The notes: generated by a model not told the origin, from the sequence alone. 57,137 nucleotides of DNA from an uncultured Clostridia bacterium (GCA_944372525.1 CALVZL010000006.1:1-57137); one strand, 5' to 3'; positions 7,216 through 17,192 are shown, counted from the stretch's first letter. Made by a program: numbers and translations.

Positions 7216-8751
7216 TCACATCACCTCGTATTCGAGAATCCTGTCCTCGACGGAAAGGAAATTCTTTTTGATCTTCTTTGTCTTTCTGCTGTATCCGATC
7301 CCGAGCACCTGAATGGAGATCAGCGGCGCAAGTGCAATAAAGGCAACGCATCCGAACGCCAGCGTCATAATCGCACTCTCTCCCCTCAGGGCGCTGCAAG
7401 CCCCGATCGCCATGGGAAGAATGAACGAAGACGCCATGGCTCCGCTCGCCACGCCGCCCGAGTCGAATGCGATTCCCGTAAACAAAGGAGGCGTAAAAAA
7501 GGTCAGCCCCAACGCGATCAGATATCCCGGCACCAAGATCCACATGATGCTGATCCCCGTAAGGATCCGCACCATCGCCAGACCGATCGCACAGCATACA
7601 CCCATACACAGCCCCTTTTTCATGGCGGAAGAGGAGATCGCTCCCGCAGACATCCGTTCCACCTGTTTGTTGAGGACGTGTACGGCGGGTTCGGCGGCAA
7701 CGACAAAATATCCGATCACCATGCCGACGGGAATGAGCAGCCAGCCGTCCAGAACCTGTGCAAGCGTGCGCCCGATTTCCGTTCCGACCGGCATAAATCC
7801 GACGTTTGCCCCCGTAAGAAAGAGCACCAGGCCCACGAAGGTATACAAAAATCCGACAATGATCCGCAGCAACTGTTTTCGGTGGAACGACCGCGTCGCA
7901 ATCTGAAAAACAAGGAAAAATGCAACGATCGGACAGAGGGCGACGAGCACTTCGAGTGTGTAATCCGCAAATCCGTGAAGATACTGCACCAGAGCGCCGT
8001 GCGTATTCTCGACGGCGACGAGCTCGCTGAGGGTATATTCCACATTCTCGATGTCAAACACGATGCCGAGCGTCAATACGGCAATGATCGGCCCCACCGA
8101 AGAAAGCGCGACGAGACCGAACGAGTCATCCTGCCCCTTTTTATCACTTCGGATGGAGGCAACGCCGACGCCGAGCGAGATGATGAAAGGAACGGTCATG
8201 GGGCCCGTCGTCACGCCCCCCGAATCGAAGGAGACCGCCCAAAACTCCGGAGCCACAAAAATGCTCAGTGCAAACGCGATCGCATAAAAGAATATCAGCA
8301 GCACAGACAGGCGGATGCGGAGTACGATGCGAAGCATGGCGATCATGAGGAAGATCCCGACGCCCACCGCCACCGTGAGAATGAGGAGATAGTTCCCCAG
8401 CGCCGGGATCTTCTGCGCCACGGCGGGGACCTGCTCCGCAAGGATCTGCAGATCGGGTTCGGCAATCGTGACAATGATGCCGATGACAAAGGAGAGCAGC
8501 GCGATGAGCCACACTTTCCTGGAATGCGTCATGGCGGAACCGATCTTCTCGCCGATCACGAGCATCGACATGTCGGCGCCGAGCGTAAAGCACCCCGTAC
8601 CGACGATCAACAGAAAAACTCCCACAGAAAAGAGCACGAACGTCCCCGTATCGAGCGGCGTGAGCGTGATGCTCAGCACGATGACGATAAGGGCGATCGG
8701 CAATATAGAGGTGAGAGATTCGATAATTTTATCTTTCAGCGCTTTTGTCAT
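7216..8751 (-). CDS. DUF1538 family membrane protein
   Basis: A 511-residue multi-pass protein built from two DUF1538 repeats. Each repeat carries the same signature: FWAVSFDSGGVTTGPMTVPF in the first and FTGIAFDSGGVASGAMASSF in the second, both Asp-Ser-Gly-Gly motifs in probable re-entrant or half-helix segments. About 12 hydrophobic helices are visible. The substrate is unknown; an inverted-repeat transporter fold is likely. It is translationally coupled to a PII-like gene. GGGGGGAC lies upstream of the ATG at 8751. Confidence is high for family, low for function. Confidence 0.85.
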   Translation of the reverse strand: MTKALKDKIIESLTSILPIALIVIVLSITLTPLDTGTFVLFSVGVFLLIVGTGCFTLGADMSMLVIGEKIGSAMTHSRKVWLIALLSFVIGIIVTIAEPDLQILAEQVPAVAQKIPALGNYLLILTVAVGVGIFLMIAMLRIVLRIRLSVLLIFFYAIAFALSIFVAPEFWAVSFDSGGVTTGPMTVPFIISLGVGVASIRSDKKGQDDSFGLVALSSVGPIIAVLTLGIVFDIENVEYTLSELVAVENTHGALVQYLHGFADYTLEVLVALCPIVAFFLVFQIATRSFHRKQLLRIIVGFLYTFVGLVLFLTGANVGFMPVGTEIGRTLAQVLDGWLLIPVGMVIGYFVVAAEPAVHVLNKQVERMSAGAISSSAMKKGLCMGVCCAIGLAMVRILTGISIMWILVPGYLIALGLTFFTPPLFTGIAFDSGGVASGAMASSFILPMAIGACSALRGESAIMTLAFGCVAFIALAPLISIQVLGIGYSRKTKKIKKNFLSVEDRILEYEVM

Positions 8752-8813
8752 GGACTGTCCCCCCGATAGACCGCTCCGGCAGCCGACGCCGGAAGAGCGC
8801 CGCGGCGCAGCGT

Positions 8814-9266
8814 TCAGCCGAGATATTTTTTCTCAAAGCCGGTGATCTTGTCTATTCTTCTCTGATGTTTTTCCAGTTTGGAGAACTCCGTCGAAAGGAA
8901 GGTATCCACAATGTCAAACGCGAGATTTTCCCCGACGATCCCGCCTCCGAGCGCGAGCACATTGGCGTCGTTGTGTTCGCGGGTGAGTCTCGCGCAGGTC
9001 GCATCCGTACAGAGCGCGCAGCGGATCCCCTTCACCTTGTTTGCGGCGATGCTGATGCCGATCCCCGTAGTGCAAACGAAGATCCCCCTTTCGCACTCTC
9101 CGCGCGCGATCGCCTCCGCCGCCGCAAAGGCAAAATCCGGATAGTCGCAGGAATCGTAGTTTTTTGTTCCGAAATCCACCGTCTCGTATTGCGTTCCCGC
9201 AAGATGGTTTGCGATCGCGTTTTTCAGCGTAAGCCCGCCGTGATCGCTGCAGATTGCCACTTTCAT
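8814..9266 (-). CDS. rpiB: Ribose-5-phosphate isomerase B
   Basis: A 150-residue RpiB/LacAB-family isomerase interconverting ribose 5-phosphate and ribulose 5-phosphate in the pentose phosphate pathway. MKVAICSDHGG at the start supplies the phosphate-site Asp-His, and VCTTGIGISIAANKVKGIRCA carries the catalytic Cys and the anion-hole GIG loop (cited in part); REHNDANVLALGG follows as in the family. AGGAGG precedes the ATG. It follows tsaC and ywlE in the order seen in Bacillus and many clostridia. Confidence 0.95.
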   Translation of the reverse strand: MKVAICSDHGGLTLKNAIANHLAGTQYETVDFGTKNYDSCDYPDFAFAAAEAIARGECERGIFVCTTGIGISIAANKVKGIRCALCTDATCARLTREHNDANVLALGGGIVGENLAFDIVDTFLSTEFSKLEKHQRRIDKITGFEKKYLG

Positions 9267-9293
9267 TCTGTTTCCCTCCTGATCTGATTTGTT

Positions 9294-9836
9294 TTATGTA
9301 TTCCGGACCGTACGGTCTTTCTCCGGTCTTTTCCCGCTCTCCTGCCGGGCTGCCGCCGCCTGCGCTTTGCGCGCCTTTTCCTCCTCGCTGATCGCCTCCA
9401 TCCGAAGTGCGGCGATGATCGCGGGAAAACATTCCCGAATACGGCGGAGCGTTGCGCGATAGGCGTCGATCCCCGCCCCATAAGGATCCGGGATCTCTCT
9501 GCCGCAGAGCGCATAGAAACTCGTCACGTTCGAAGAATATTTCTGCAATCTCCTGCGCTGAAGATCCGTCATGCACACGACGGCGAACGCCCTTGCGATC
9601 ATGCGCTGCGTGAGCTGTTTGGAGGCAAATTTCTCGCGGAAAGGAATCTTAGCCTCGCGCAGCGCCTGCACGCTTTCTCCGCTCATGGGCGCCCCCTCTT
9701 CCGCATGCAGTCCCGCCGAACGCACGGAAAATCCGACGATCTTCCGCCGCTTCAGTTCTTTTCGGAATGCCGCCTCTGCCATCGGAGAACGGCATGTGTT
9801 ACCCGTACAAACGAATATGATCTTCTTATACGCCAT
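9294..9836 (-). CDS. ywlE: Low-molecular-weight phosphatase, YwlE-like (protein-arginine or tyrosine)
   Basis: A 180-residue phosphatase. The P-loop VCTGNTCRSP begins with the nucleophile Cys10, and the general acid Asp lies in EIPDPYGAG. Thr directly after the Cys is the feature that lets YwlE prefer phospho-arginine over phospho-tyrosine, so it may counter a McsB-type arginine kinase (inference). A charged, Ala/Lys-rich tail of about 35 residues beyond the usual end is an extension. Its start overlaps the end of tsaC by 11 bases, so the two are co-translated. Confidence 0.9.
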   Translation of the reverse strand: MAYKKIIFVCTGNTCRSPMAEAAFRKELKRRKIVGFSVRSAGLHAEEGAPMSGESVQALREAKIPFREKFASKQLTQRMIARAFAVVCMTDLQRRRLQKYSSNVTSFYALCGREIPDPYGAGIDAYRATLRRIRECFPAIIAALRMEAISEEEKARKAQAAAARQESGKRPEKDRTVRNT

Positions 9837-10833
9837 GACCCCCTCCGCACGCCCGCGTCAGACGATTGAGCACGCCGTCCATTACTCCGCCCTCCTGCGG
9901 ACGGGGAAGCACTGCAATGAGGAGCGTAGCAATCTCCTCGGCAGTATGCAGATGAAGATACAGTCTGTGTGCCATCTGCTCCGCATTTTCGCCGAGATCG
10001 AGAACGGCATATCCCGCAAGCTGTTTGACCAGACCGTTCTCACAGAGAAAACAGGGCTTGCCCCCCTCCTGTTCTTCCTTTCGATAGAGCGCAACGGCAT
10101 CGGACAGTTCTTCCGCCGAAAAACTCGCCGTCTTGCAATGGGGAACATAGTGTCGGTATGCAAGCCCCGGGCTTTTCGGCTTTTCTCCGCTGCGGAAGGA
10201 ATAGACTTCGCATGCTCCCGCAACGTCCGCGATCATCTCCCGGGTCACAAGTCCTGCGCGCAGAATGCGCGGGACGGGACCCGTACAATCCAAAACCGTG
10301 CTCTCGATGCCTCCTTCGCAAACTCCCCCGTCGAGAATCAGGGGAATTTTTCCTTCGAAATCCTGAAACACATGCTGTGCCGTTACCGGAGAGACGTGTC
10401 CCGAAAGATTGGCGCTCGGCGCAACGATCGGGAGATTGACTTCCCGCAGGAACGCCTGTGCGACCGGAGAGGAAGGCACCCGGATCGCAAGCGTATTGAG
10501 TCCGCAGGATACAAACCCGCTCACCTTCCCTGTCGAAGGACATACCAGCGTGAGCGGTCCGGGCAAGAAGGCGCGCCGAAGTTTTTCCGCATAAGCGGGA
10601 AACTCGTCGACAAGCCGCTTGATCTCATAATCCGCATGCACGTGCGCGATCAGCGGATTATCCGCCGGCCGCCCCTTGAGCGCAAAAATACGCCGCACCG
10701 CTTTGTCGTTGCGCGCATCGGCGCCGAGTCCGTAAACGGTTTCGGTGTGAAACGCAACGACTTCTCCCGCCAAAATGTATTCTTTTGCCCGTATGAGCCA
10801 GTCCCGTTCCGGTCCCGCAATCACCGTCTGCAT
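9826..10833 (-). CDS. tsaC: L-threonylcarbamoyladenylate synthase (TsaC/Sua5)
   Basis: A 335-residue enzyme that makes threonylcarbamoyl-AMP from threonine, bicarbonate and ATP, the first step of t6A37 modification of ANN-decoding tRNAs. The YrdC domain (about 10-205) shows VVAFHTETVYGLGADA, FALKGRPADNPLIAHV, FLPGPLTLV and IVAPSANLSG. The C-terminal Sua5 domain (about 235-325, beginning near KSPGLAYRHYVPH) makes it the long Sua5 form. GGAGG precedes the ATG. It is followed by ywlE and rpiB, a conserved arrangement. Confidence 0.95.
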   Translation of the reverse strand: MQTVIAGPERDWLIRAKEYILAGEVVAFHTETVYGLGADARNDKAVRRIFALKGRPADNPLIAHVHADYEIKRLVDEFPAYAEKLRRAFLPGPLTLVCPSTGKVSGFVSCGLNTLAIRVPSSPVAQAFLREVNLPIVAPSANLSGHVSPVTAQHVFQDFEGKIPLILDGGVCEGGIESTVLDCTGPVPRILRAGLVTREMIADVAGACEVYSFRSGEKPKSPGLAYRHYVPHCKTASFSAEELSDAVALYRKEEQEGGKPCFLCENGLVKQLAGYAVLDLGENAEQMAHRLYLHLHTAEEIATLLIAVLPRPQEGGVMDGVLNRLTRACGGGHGV

Positions 10834-10844
10834 TCTGCCCTCCG

Positions 10845-12302
10845 TCAGTCGAACGGAATTTCCCCTCCGTCCTGCGGCGGAAAGGATTGCTCCGCACTCG
10901 GATTTTCGCCGAATTCCGGCGTCCTCCTCACATACTGAGGCTCTTCGTTCGGTTCTCCCTGTGCATCCACGTCGACAAATTTAGTACTCTCACCGATAAA
11001 CCGCAGCTGAATTCTGCCGCAGCTTCCGTTTCTGTGTTTGGCTATAATCAATTCCGCCGCTCCCTTGACGATGCTCTTTTTTGCCATCTCTTCCGGCGTC
11101 GCCGTCGCCTCGGGACGGTTGATGAACACTACAATGTCCGCATCCTGCTCGATTGCGCCCGACTCTCTCAAATCGGAGAGCTGCGGCTCCTTGGTCTGAA
11201 TCCGTCTCAGCTGAGAGAGCGCAAGCACGGGAACGTTAAGCTCCTTTGCCATGATCTTGAGATCGCGGGTGATGGAGGCGATCTCTTGCTGACGGTTCTC
11301 GCTGTTCGAATATTTGCTTTCGCCGCCCATAAGCTGGATATAGTCGATCATGACGAGATCCAGCCTGCCTTCTCTGCTCTTCAGACGGCGGCACTTGGAA
11401 AGAATTTCCGTGGGCGTGACGCGTGAAGAATCGTCGATGAATACCTTGCTTTTCTGCAGACGATCGCTCGCAAGCATGAGCCGTTTCCAGTCTTTTTGGA
11501 CAAGTTTGCCCGAAAGCGCTTTTTCCATGCTCACGTCGGCATACGAACACAAAAGACGCTGTACGATCTGAACTCTCGGCATTTCAAGGGAAAACACGGC
11601 GGCGACCCCGTTCCGTTTCAGACAGGCATTCTCTACGATGTTCATCGCAAGGGAGGTCTTTCCCATTCCGGGACGCGCCGCAAGCACGATCAGATCAGAA
11701 GGCTGCAATCCGTTTGTAATGCGGTCAAAGGGACGAAATCCCGTTTCGACGCCGCGAAACGCATTGGGATCTGCCTGAATGTTTTCGAATTTCCCGATCA
11801 CCTGCTGAATGATCTCTCCGTCCGTCATGTCTTCGAGCGTGGAACCGTCTTCCTTTTTCGAGATATCGTAGATGAGCTTCTCCGCAAAAGCGACCGCCTC
11901 CCGCTCTTCATATCCCTTCATGCTGTTCTCGACAATTTCTTTCGCCGCACGAATCAGCGCGCGATTGACCGCGTCTCTCCTTACGATCTGAAAATACTGC
12001 CGATAATTAGCGGCGGAGGGCATGAACTGCGCCAACTCCGTGATGTAGACAATGCCGCCCGCGCGCTCAAGCTTCCCCTCCCGTTCGAGCCGATCGGTAA
12101 GCGTCACGATGTCGACAGGCTTCCTGCTCCCGTAAACTGCTTTCATCGCGGCAAGGATGACCTGATGAGATTCCTGATAAAAATCCCCTTCGCGAAGCAT
12201 TTCCAGCAGATCCGCCTGTGCTTCCGAATCGATCAGGATGCAGGCGAGGAGCGCCTCTTCGGCATCCGAATTATGCGGCATTTGATTGATTGCCATTCTC
12301 AC
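10845..12302 (-). CDS. dnaB: Replicative DNA helicase DnaB
   Basis: A 485-residue hexameric 5'-3' replicative helicase. The N-terminal primase-interaction domain (about 5-110, HNSDAEEALLACILID) is followed by the RecA-like ATPase with Walker A AARPGMGKTS, Walker B LDLVMIDYIQLM, and the DnaB motif DLKIMAKELNVPVLALSQL. It ends in a short acidic, Pro-rich tail. The frame opens with GTG at 12302, while an ATG two codons on (12296) is an alternative. The AGAGG site is 4 bases from the GTG and 10 from the ATG. It lies between pepF and tsaC in the minus-strand run. Confidence 0.95.
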   Translation of the reverse strand: MRMAINQMPHNSDAEEALLACILIDSEAQADLLEMLREGDFYQESHQVILAAMKAVYGSRKPVDIVTLTDRLEREGKLERAGGIVYITELAQFMPSAANYRQYFQIVRRDAVNRALIRAAKEIVENSMKGYEEREAVAFAEKLIYDISKKEDGSTLEDMTDGEIIQQVIGKFENIQADPNAFRGVETGFRPFDRITNGLQPSDLIVLAARPGMGKTSLAMNIVENACLKRNGVAAVFSLEMPRVQIVQRLLCSYADVSMEKALSGKLVQKDWKRLMLASDRLQKSKVFIDDSSRVTPTEILSKCRRLKSREGRLDLVMIDYIQLMGGESKYSNSENRQQEIASITRDLKIMAKELNVPVLALSQLRRIQTKEPQLSDLRESGAIEQDADIVVFINRPEATATPEEMAKKSIVKGAAELIIAKHRNGSCGRIQLRFIGESTKFVDVDAQGEPNEEPQYVRRTPEFGENPSAEQSFPPQDGGEIPFD

Positions 12303-12322
12303 ATTTCCTCTCTCGTATAATC

Positions 12323-14092
12323 TCAGCAGAACGCTTCAAAGGCTTCAAGCGTATCGCGGAATTCATCCATTGCGGCGGAAAACGTCTTTCTGTCCGTAAG
12401 GTCCGCTCCCGCAAGCCGCAGCAAAGAAACGGGATCCGTGCTGCAACCGCCCGAAAGGAAGGCAAAATAATCGGAAACGGCAGGCTCCCCTTCCCGCAGA
12501 ATTCTGTTCGCAATGCAGATCGCCGCGGTGATGCCCGTTGCATATTTATAGACATAAAACGAACGGTAAAAATGGGGAATGCGCGCCCATTCGATTTCGA
12601 TATCCCGATCGTGCGTCACCGCATCACCGTAATATTTGCGGTTGAGTTCATAGTAGAGCGCCGAAAGATTGTCTTTGTTGAGCGGCTCGCCCCGTTCTGC
12701 CATTTCGTGCGCCCGCTCCTCGAATTCGGCAAACTGAGTCTGACGAAAGAGCGTCGTACGGATCATATCCATAAAGTAGTTGAGCAGATATTTTTTGAGC
12801 TTACCGTCCTGCGTCGTTTTGAGAAGATACTTCAGCAACAGAACTTCGTTGACCGTGCTCGCAACTTCCGCCACAAAAATTTTATAATCCGCCTTGGAAC
12901 AGGGCTGTGCCGAATTGGAAAAGTAGGAATGGAGAGCATGCCCCATTTCGTGCGCGATCGTAAAAACATTGTGCGTCGTCTTCTGATAATTGAGCAACAC
13001 ATAGGGATGATTGCCGTAGATGCCGATGGAATAGGCGCCGCTGCGCTTTCCCTCTGTCTCGCAGACGTCGATCCAACGCTCTTCTCTCCCCTTTCTCAGA
13101 AGGACGAGATACGATTCGCCGAGCGGCGCGAGGCCTTTGAGAACGAGTTCATAGGCATCCTCAAACGAGAGCGCAAGCTCCGCGTTTTCCACGAGCGAGG
13201 GATAGATGTCGTACATATGCATTTCTTCATAGCCCAGCACCCTCTTCCGCAGCGCCATATAACGATGCATGACAGGCGTCGCTTCATTTACGGCAGCAAT
13301 CAAGTTGTCATAGACGCTCCGGTCCACGTCTTCTTCAAAGAGCGCCATCTGAAGGCAGGAATCGTATCCGCGCACATTCTTGTAGAAAATGTCGTTTTTG
13401 ACGTTGCCGTAATAGGTCGTCGCGAGCGTATTGAGGATGCCCCTGTAAGCTTTATAGTATAACTCAAACGCCTCTGTGCGCTTTGCGCGATCCTGCCCGC
13501 TCATGATGAGGGAATAGAGTCCGTGGGAGAGCGGCACGCGTTTGCCCCCGTATTCGATCTCGGGCAAATGCAGCTCCGCGTTATCGAGCATTTCGAATAC
13601 GTCGGACGCCGTCGACATCGGCTCCGCCGTCTGCGCAAGAATGCGCTCCTCCCGTTCGCTGAGGATATAGCGTTTTTTGGCAAGAATGCGGCGCAGTCCA
13701 TAATCGTAATCTTTCAGACGATCGTCCGCAATCAGTTCGAGCAGCTTTTCTTCGGGCAGCGCGGTGATCTCCGGAACGGCAAACGCAGTCGCCGCATCCA
13801 GCCGCGCAAAAAAATTCATGACGCGCGCCAACGCAGAATTATATTTTGTGACCCGCACATCCTCGTCATGTTTCAGAAAGGCATAGAGATACACCTTCAT
13901 CGCCTTGACGGTCAGCGATTCCTGCGCCTTAAAGTAGGAGAGCAAATTTTCTGCCGTGTTCAACTTGCCGCGGTAAACGTCGAAATTTTCCCGCCCTTCC
14001 AACGCGGAAAACGCTTGCTCCCACGCCTCGTCGCCGACAAAAATATCGTCCGTATTCCATTTGTATTGCAGACTGACTTCCGATCTTTCCAC
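12323..14092 (-). CDS. pepF: Oligoendopeptidase F (M3 family)
   Basis: A 589-residue M3-family zinc metallopeptidase that trims oligopeptides in the cytoplasm. The zinc site IAHEMGHALHSYFSN (HExGH) lies near residue 378, and the downstream Glu ligand is in the VAEVASTVNEVLL helix. The PepF N-terminal helical domain (about 110-180) and full M3 domain are intact. Translation begins at GTG 14092, 8 bases after GGAGGA. It sits 20 bases after the UPF0210 gene. Confidence 0.93.
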   Translation of the reverse strand: MERSEVSLQYKWNTDDIFVGDEAWEQAFSALEGRENFDVYRGKLNTAENLLSYFKAQESLTVKAMKVYLYAFLKHDEDVRVTKYNSALARVMNFFARLDAATAFAVPEITALPEEKLLELIADDRLKDYDYGLRRILAKKRYILSEREERILAQTAEPMSTASDVFEMLDNAELHLPEIEYGGKRVPLSHGLYSLIMSGQDRAKRTEAFELYYKAYRGILNTLATTYYGNVKNDIFYKNVRGYDSCLQMALFEEDVDRSVYDNLIAAVNEATPVMHRYMALRKRVLGYEEMHMYDIYPSLVENAELALSFEDAYELVLKGLAPLGESYLVLLRKGREERWIDVCETEGKRSGAYSIGIYGNHPYVLLNYQKTTHNVFTIAHEMGHALHSYFSNSAQPCSKADYKIFVAEVASTVNEVLLLKYLLKTTQDGKLKKYLLNYFMDMIRTTLFRQTQFAEFEERAHEMAERGEPLNKDNLSALYYELNRKYYGDAVTHDRDIEIEWARIPHFYRSFYVYKYATGITAAICIANRILREGEPAVSDYFAFLSGGCSTDPVSLLRLAGADLTDRKTFSAAMDEFRDTLEAFEAFC

Positions 14093-14111
14093 TTGATATT
14101 CCTCCGCTCTG

Positions 14112-15467
14112 TCAATTTTTAAAACTGTGGATGGGCGCGGGGATCAACCCCCCGCGCGAAATAAATTTTTCCGCCGAACCGCCGTGAACGGGCATGACAG
14201 GCGCTCTTCCGAGCAGACCGCCAAAATTCACCTCGTCGCCCACGCGTTTTCCGATCGCAGGAATCACGCGCACTGCCGTCGTCTTCTGATTGATCATGCC
14301 GATCGCCGCTTCGTCCGCAATGATCGCAGAGATCGTGGAAGCGGGCGTGTCGCCGGGAATGGCGATCATGTCCAGTCCCACCGAACAGACGCAGGTCATC
14401 GCCTCGAGTTTGTCCAGCGTAATCTTTCCCGCCGCTGCCGATTCGATCATGCCGATATCCTCCGACACGGGAATAAATGCGCCGGAAAGCCCTCCCACAC
14501 GGGAGGACGCCATCACGCCTCCCTTTTTCACTGCGTCGTTGAGCATGGCGAGCGCAGCGGTCGTACCGTGACCGCCGACGACCTCCAGCCCCAATTCTTC
14601 GAGAATGTGTGCAACGGAATCGCCGCGCGCCGGCGTAGGCGCAAGAGACAGATCGACGATCCCAAACCTTGCATGCAGTCGATTCGCCGCCTCCCGCGCG
14701 ATGAGCTGACCTGCCCGCGTGATCTTGAACGCCGTGCGCTTGATGATCTCCGCCGCTTCGGTGAGATCGGCTTCGGGCGCAAATTTCAAGGCGTGCTGCA
14801 CGACGCCCGGACCGGACACACCCACATTGATGACCGTATCCCCTTCGCCCGTTCCGTGAAAAGCACCCGCCATAAAGGGATTATCCTCCACGGCGTTGCA
14901 GAACACGACCAGTTTGGCGCATCCCATGGAATCCTGCTCCTTCGTGAGCTCTGCCGTCTCGCGCACGATCCCGCCCATCTGGCGCACCGCATCCATATTG
15001 ATACCGGAGCGGGACGATCCGACGTTGACGGAAGCGCAAAGCCGCCGAGTCGTACTCAGCACTTCGGGAATGGTCTGCAAAAAAATCTGTTCATAGTCCG
15101 CCGTTCCCTTGTGAACGAGTGCGGAGTATCCGCCGAGAAAGTCGACGCCCAGTTCGTCCGCCGCCTGCGCAAGCGCCCGTCCGACGATCGGACTTTTCTC
15201 GGGAAACGCCGCCGTGATCAGACTGACAGGCGTGACGGAAATGCGTTTGTTGACGATCGGGATCCCGTATTCGCGGGAAAGCTCTTCCGCCGTGCCGACC
15301 AGCCGTTCCGCCTTACGGCGGACCAGATCGCAGACGGCGTCCGCCGTCTTTTTTGCGTTTTCCCGCACGCAGGAGAGGAGAGAGATCCCCATCGTCACCG
15401 TACGGATATCGAGATGTTCCTTTTCGATCATCTCGATCGTTTCCAAAATATCGTATTTGCTCAGCAT
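14112..15467 (-). CDS. UPF0210 (PFL family) protein
   Basis: A 451-residue member of the UPF0210/PFL family, with a formate-lyase-like fold but no assigned activity. The start [21 protein letters not shown] and the Gly/Ala-rich core ([54 protein letters not shown]; cited in short pieces) match the family. I use the ATG at 15467 because the family begins at MLxxYDILETI; a longer frame to 15500 runs back into the ACT-domain gene. It is almost always preceded by that ACT protein, and is so here with a 13-base gap, which implies a shared but unknown role. Confidence 0.88.
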   Translation of the reverse strand: MLSKYDILETIEMIEKEHLDIRTVTMGISLLSCVRENAKKTADAVCDLVRRKAERLVGTAEELSREYGIPIVNKRISVTPVSLITAAFPEKSPIVGRALAQAADELGVDFLGGYSALVHKGTADYEQIFLQTIPEVLSTTRRLCASVNVGSSRSGINMDAVRQMGGIVRETAELTKEQDSMGCAKLVVFCNAVEDNPFMAGAFHGTGEGDTVINVGVSGPGVVQHALKFAPEADLTEAAEIIKRTAFKITRAGQLIAREAANRLHARFGIVDLSLAPTPARGDSVAHILEELGLEVVGGHGTTAALAMLNDAVKKGGVMASSRVGGLSGAFIPVSEDIGMIESAAAGKITLDKLEAMTCVCSVGLDMIAIPGDTPASTISAIIADEAAIGMINQKTTAVRVIPAIGKRVGDEVNFGGLLGRAPVMPVHGGSAEKFISRGGLIPAPIHSFKN

Positions 15468-15480
15468 GTCGGCACCGTTC

Positions 15481-15750
15481 TCAAATTTTATGCATGGCAT
15501 TGAAGAGATCTTCGTGCTGCAGACGAACGCTCATGCCGATCTCTTCTCCCGCCTGCTCCAACCCGCGCGCAAGCGCGGAAATACTTTCCCCGCTCTCCGC
15601 AAGGTCGACGATCATGATCATGGCAAACTGTTCTCCCAGCACCGTCTGAGAGATGTCTTCAATGTTGATCTTTCTTTCATACAGAAAATTGCTTACCTTT
15701 GCGATAATGCCGCATCGGTCCGTACCCGTGACCGTTATGACCGCTCTCAT
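15481..15750 (-). CDS. ACT domain protein (UPF0237)
   Basis: An 89-residue protein that is a single ACT domain: [20 protein letters not shown] binds the ligand at the turn after strand 1, and [20 protein letters not shown] forms the second beta-alpha-beta unit. ACT domains sense amino acids; the specificity here is unknown. It overlaps the end of the preceding 179-residue gene by 4 bases and is followed by UPF0210, its constant partner. Confidence 0.9.
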   Translation of the reverse strand: MRAVITVTGTDRCGIIAKVSNFLYERKINIEDISQTVLGEQFAMIMIVDLAESGESISALARGLEQAGEEIGMSVRLQHEDLFNAMHKI

Positions 15751-16286
15751 TCACATCCCTCCCCGTCCTGCGGTTTTCTGTCGATCTCATAGGCGATCAA
15801 AAGATTTCCGTGCGTGATCATGCGCACGTGATCCCCTTCTTCAAAGGGCGGAAAATCCTTCTCTCCGTCCACAAAAATCTGCCGTTTCATTTCTTCGTCG
15901 CGTTTCACGCCCCGCACGGTAAATACGGCGACGTTCACGTCGACGCCGTCGTGCGTCGTCCAATCGTCCACATAGGCAAAGGGCGCCACAAAATATTCTT
16001 TGAGCCCGACGGAGATATAAGTGAGCATCTTATAATACGCGCGGCAGCGTTTGTAGGAAATGCCGAGATAGGGAAAACAGAACAAAAGATAAAGTCCCGT
16101 CCATACGCATGCGGCAACGGTATACCAAGTTCCGTTCGGGTCGTTGTATGGCAGCATGACATACAGCGCAATGCATACGGAGAATCCGACCAGCCAAAGT
16201 GCCGTGGCAAACAAAAGTCCGAACAGCAGCTTCCTCTTCTGCCGATATGCTTCGTATAAATCTCTGTCAGAATATAACTGCGTCAC
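15747..16286 (-). CDS. Membrane protein of unknown function, two TM segments
   Basis: A 179-residue protein without a recognised family. Two hydrophobic segments (about 22-46 and 58-76) are followed by a cytoplasmic region of about 100 residues. That region carries EYFVAPFAYVDDWTTHDGVDV, VFTVRGVKRDEEMKRQIFVD and a final PPFEEGDHVRMITHGN stretch that looks like a small beta-barrel. Translation starts at GTG 16286, 8 bases after GGAG. It sits between DegV and the ACT protein and overlaps the latter by 4 bases, so it is part of the same transcript. Confidence 0.75.
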   Translation of the reverse strand: MTQLYSDRDLYEAYRQKRKLLFGLLFATALWLVGFSVCIALYVMLPYNDPNGTWYTVAACVWTGLYLLFCFPYLGISYKRCRAYYKMLTYISVGLKEYFVAPFAYVDDWTTHDGVDVNVAVFTVRGVKRDEEMKRQIFVDGEKDFPPFEEGDHVRMITHGNLLIAYEIDRKPQDGEGCE

Positions 16287-16316
16287 AGTATTCTCCTCTC
16301 CCGCGCGGGAATCTCC

Positions 16317-17162
16317 TCATTCTTCTGCGATAAAGAGCACGCCGAGCGTATTTCTGCCGCAATGTCCCGTGATGACGGAACCCGCGACCGTCTCCAAAGT
16401 TTCTTCGAAATCGAAATTTTCCCGTACCAGTTTCCGCGCAACATCGATCACGCTTTCGTCGGCATGGCTGTGCGTGATAAAACAACGGGTGCGATCGTAT
16501 TTCGGATATTCTTTAACGAGATCGCCGATGTAGGCGGCGATGCATTTTTCCATGCTCCCGCGGTACTTTGCGCCCGGAATGAGCTGGCCTTCCCGCATCC
16601 GGATAAGCGGATGGATCTTAAGAAGGTTCGCGCCGTACATCGTCAGGCGGGAACAGCGGCCGCCCTTATAGAGATAGTCCAGCCGATCGGGGACAAAAGA
16701 AGTATTTACCCGCGTTGCCAGCGTTTTGACGGCGGAAACGATCTCCTCCGCACTCTTCCCCTCATCTCTCAGATCCGCAGCCTTCATGGCAAGCAATCCC
16801 TGTCCCGTGGAGAGGCCGAGACTGTCTATGACAAAGACTTTGCCGGGAAATGCTTTTGCCGCCTCTGCCGCATGCTCGTGCGAAGAAGAAGCCTTGCTCG
16901 AAATGCTGAAATGAAGTACCGTCGTATCTGAATCCGCATAACTTCTGAACACCTCCTCATAGTCCCCGATGCTCGGCGCGGCGGTCTTGGGCAACTCTCC
17001 CGTCCTTTCCACATAGTTGAAAATATCCTGCGGTACGATGTCTTTGCCGTCCAAATAAGATCGGTCGCCCAAAATCACAGTGAGCGGAACAATCTCGATT
17101 CCGCGCGCCGCAGCGTTGACTCCCAGATCGCAAGTGCTGTCGGCAGTAATTTGAATTTTCAT
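16317..17162 (-). CDS. DegV family fatty-acid-binding protein
   Basis: A 281-residue DegV/FakB-type protein that carries a fatty acid for phosphorylation by FakA in exogenous fatty acid use. The N-terminal EDD fold opens with IQITADSTCDLG. HFSISSKASSSHEHAAEAA carries the fatty-acid-carboxylate Ser/Thr positions, and FVPDRLDYLYKGGRCSR marks the domain boundary. No FakA kinase gene is in this window. GGAGG lies 10 bases before the ATG. It lies 30 bases after the signal peptidase gene. Confidence 0.92.
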   Translation of the reverse strand: MKIQITADSTCDLGVNAAARGIEIVPLTVILGDRSYLDGKDIVPQDIFNYVERTGELPKTAAPSIGDYEEVFRSYADSDTTVLHFSISSKASSSHEHAAEAAKAFPGKVFVIDSLGLSTGQGLLAMKAADLRDEGKSAEEIVSAVKTLATRVNTSFVPDRLDYLYKGGRCSRLTMYGANLLKIHPLIRMREGQLIPGAKYRGSMEKCIAAYIGDLVKEYPKYDRTRCFITHSHADESVIDVARKLVRENFDFEETLETVAGSVITGHCGRNTLGVLFIAEE

Positions 17163-17192
17163 ACAACAAAATCCTCCAATATGATTTATTCC

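Noticed and set aside
7123-8769. Long plus-strand frame of 548 codons
   Set aside because: Antisense to the DUF1538 gene and its neighbour; Arg/His/Asp-rich low-complexity translation, no family motif.
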